A stretch of 14,732 nt of DNA from DATLYH01 sp035575035 (GTDB taxonomy: Bacteria > Planctomycetota > Planctomycetia > Gemmatales > Gemmataceae): assembly GCA_035575035.1 (NCBI GenBank), contig DATLYH010000018.1, forward strand, positions 1 through 14,732, read 5' to 3'. A program made the translations under genes and the position numbers. The notes under the pieces were generated by a model, which saw nothing but the letters and a program-made list of their open reading frames with translations, ran no database searches and was not told the DNA's origin. Shown here piece after piece: positions 14,124-14,732 of the stretch. Numbering within the stretch: the stretch's first letter is position 1; each line of letters opens with the position of its first letter.

Positions 14124-14690
14124 ATGCGACCTTACCTGTTCCTGGCGATGGCCGGCAGTCTGCTTAGCGCTGGCGGGGCGGAGGCGGCCGACAAGAACCC
14201 CGTCGTGATCATGGAAACCTCGATGGGGACCATCAAGATCGAGCTGTTCGCCGACAAGGCCCCCATCACGGTCAAGAACTTCCTCGATTACGTCGATGCC
14301 AAGTTCTACGACGGCACCATCTTCCATCGGGTCATCCCCGACTTCATGATCCAGGGGGGCGGCTTCGAGCCGGGCCTGAAGGAGAAGAAGACCCGCGCCC
14401 CGATCAAGAACGAGTCGGCCAACGGCCTGTCCAACACCCGCGGCACCATCGCCATGGCCCGGACCCTCGAGCCCGACAGCGCCACGGCGCAGTTCTTCAT
14501 CAACGTCGTGGATAACCAGCGCCTCGACGGCTCGGCGGCCCGGCCGGGCTATGCCGTCTTCGGAAAGGTGATCGACGGCATGGACGTGGTAGACAAGATC
14601 AAGGCGGTTCGGACCGGCATCCGCGGCGGCCATCGCGATGTCCCGGTCGAGGACGTGATCATCAAATCGGTCCGCCGGGCCGACAAGTAG
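14124..14690 (+). CDS. Exported cyclophilin-type peptidyl-prolyl cis-trans isomerase
   Basis: A 188-residue single-domain cyclophilin that isomerises proline peptide bonds. Residues 1-21 are a signal peptide (MRPYLFLAMAGSLLSAGGAEA), probably cleaved before ADKNP, which places the enzyme in the periplasm. The fold begins VVIMETSMGTIKIELF. The active-site block is FHRVIPDFMIQGGG (67-80) with the catalytic Arg69, Phe74, Met75 and Gln77. QFFIN (123-127) and GYAVFGKVIDGMDVVDKI (142-159) complete the pattern. The start at 14124 has GAGGAGG six bases upstream; an in-frame ATG at 14082 adds 14 residues ahead of the signal. The client proteins are unknown. It is on the same strand as the VIT/vWA gene but probably has its own promoter, given the repeat hairpins between them. 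Confidence 0.95.
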   Translation: MRPYLFLAMAGSLLSAGGAEAADKNPVVIMETSMGTIKIELFADKAPITVKNFLDYVDAKFYDGTIFHRVIPDFMIQGGGFEPGLKEKKTRAPIKNESANGLSNTRGTIAMARTLEPDSATAQFFINVVDNQRLDGSAARPGYAVFGKVIDGMDVVDKIKAVRTGIRGGHRDVPVEDVIIKSVRRADK

Positions 14691-14706
14691 GCGGTTTTCC
14701 GGAGCC

Positions 14707-14732
14707 GCTTGCGGCTTGGCTAAGCCGCAAGC
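14707..14732. repeat. Perfect 11-bp inverted repeat at the window edge
   Basis: GCTTGCGGCTT (14707-14717) and AAGCCGCAAGC (14722-14732) form a perfect 11-bp stem with the loop GGCT, 16 bases after the cyclophilin stop. It may be a terminator stem, with any T-run outside the window, or another dispersed palindromic repeat. The window ends exactly at the end of the arm, so the context cannot be seen. Confidence 0.55.

Overview
This GC-rich window (roughly two thirds G+C by eye) most likely comes from a planctomycete of the Gemmata/Gemmataceae type. The evidence is the C-terminus of a DUF1501-family protein, a Tat-exported Gfo/Idh/MocA oxidoreductase, a VIT/vWA protein, and dispersed intergenic repeats that read through as 'ARSVSDG'-type peptides. 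The assignment rests on protein families and repeats; no rRNA or tRNA gene is present.

Layout: (1) 1-2042: DUF1501 C-terminus (+), a 130-bp inverted-repeat element, a CPBP membrane protease (+), then a convergent lipoprotein with an alpha/beta-hydrolase fold (-) whose stop codon overlaps that of the protease. (2) 2043-5664: a cytosolic Gfo/Idh/MocA oxidoreductase (-), divergent from a zinc alcohol dehydrogenase (+) that is followed by a MEMO-family protein (+). (3) 5665-8522: a Tat-exported Gfo/Idh/MocA oxidoreductase and the tRNA pseudouridine synthase TruD, both on the minus strand. (4) 8523-9429: a repeat-rich intergenic region holding a 22-bp/31-bp tandem and inverted repeat array, a possible hairpin leader, and a small predicted DNA-binding-like protein with a strong terminator. 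(5) 9453-11556: a purine/pyrimidine-skewed repeat array running into the 3' end of a metal ABC ATPase gene. The ATPase is translationally coupled to a His-rich zinc-type binding lipoprotein (both -). (6) 11557-14732: a VIT/vWA exported protein and a secreted cyclophilin (both +), separated by a triple palindromic repeat, with a perfect hairpin at the right edge.

Functionally this is mostly ordinary chromosomal content: tRNA modification, metal uptake, oxidoreductases and exported proteins. The only clear operon is the znuA-znuC-like pair, which lacks a permease in this window. No complete defence, secondary-metabolite or mobile-element system is visible. The most distinctive content is at least four families of intergenic repeats. 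One of them appears to supply the last 16 or so codons and the stop of the ABC ATPase gene, and another copy supplies the ribosome-binding-like sequence of the CPBP gene.
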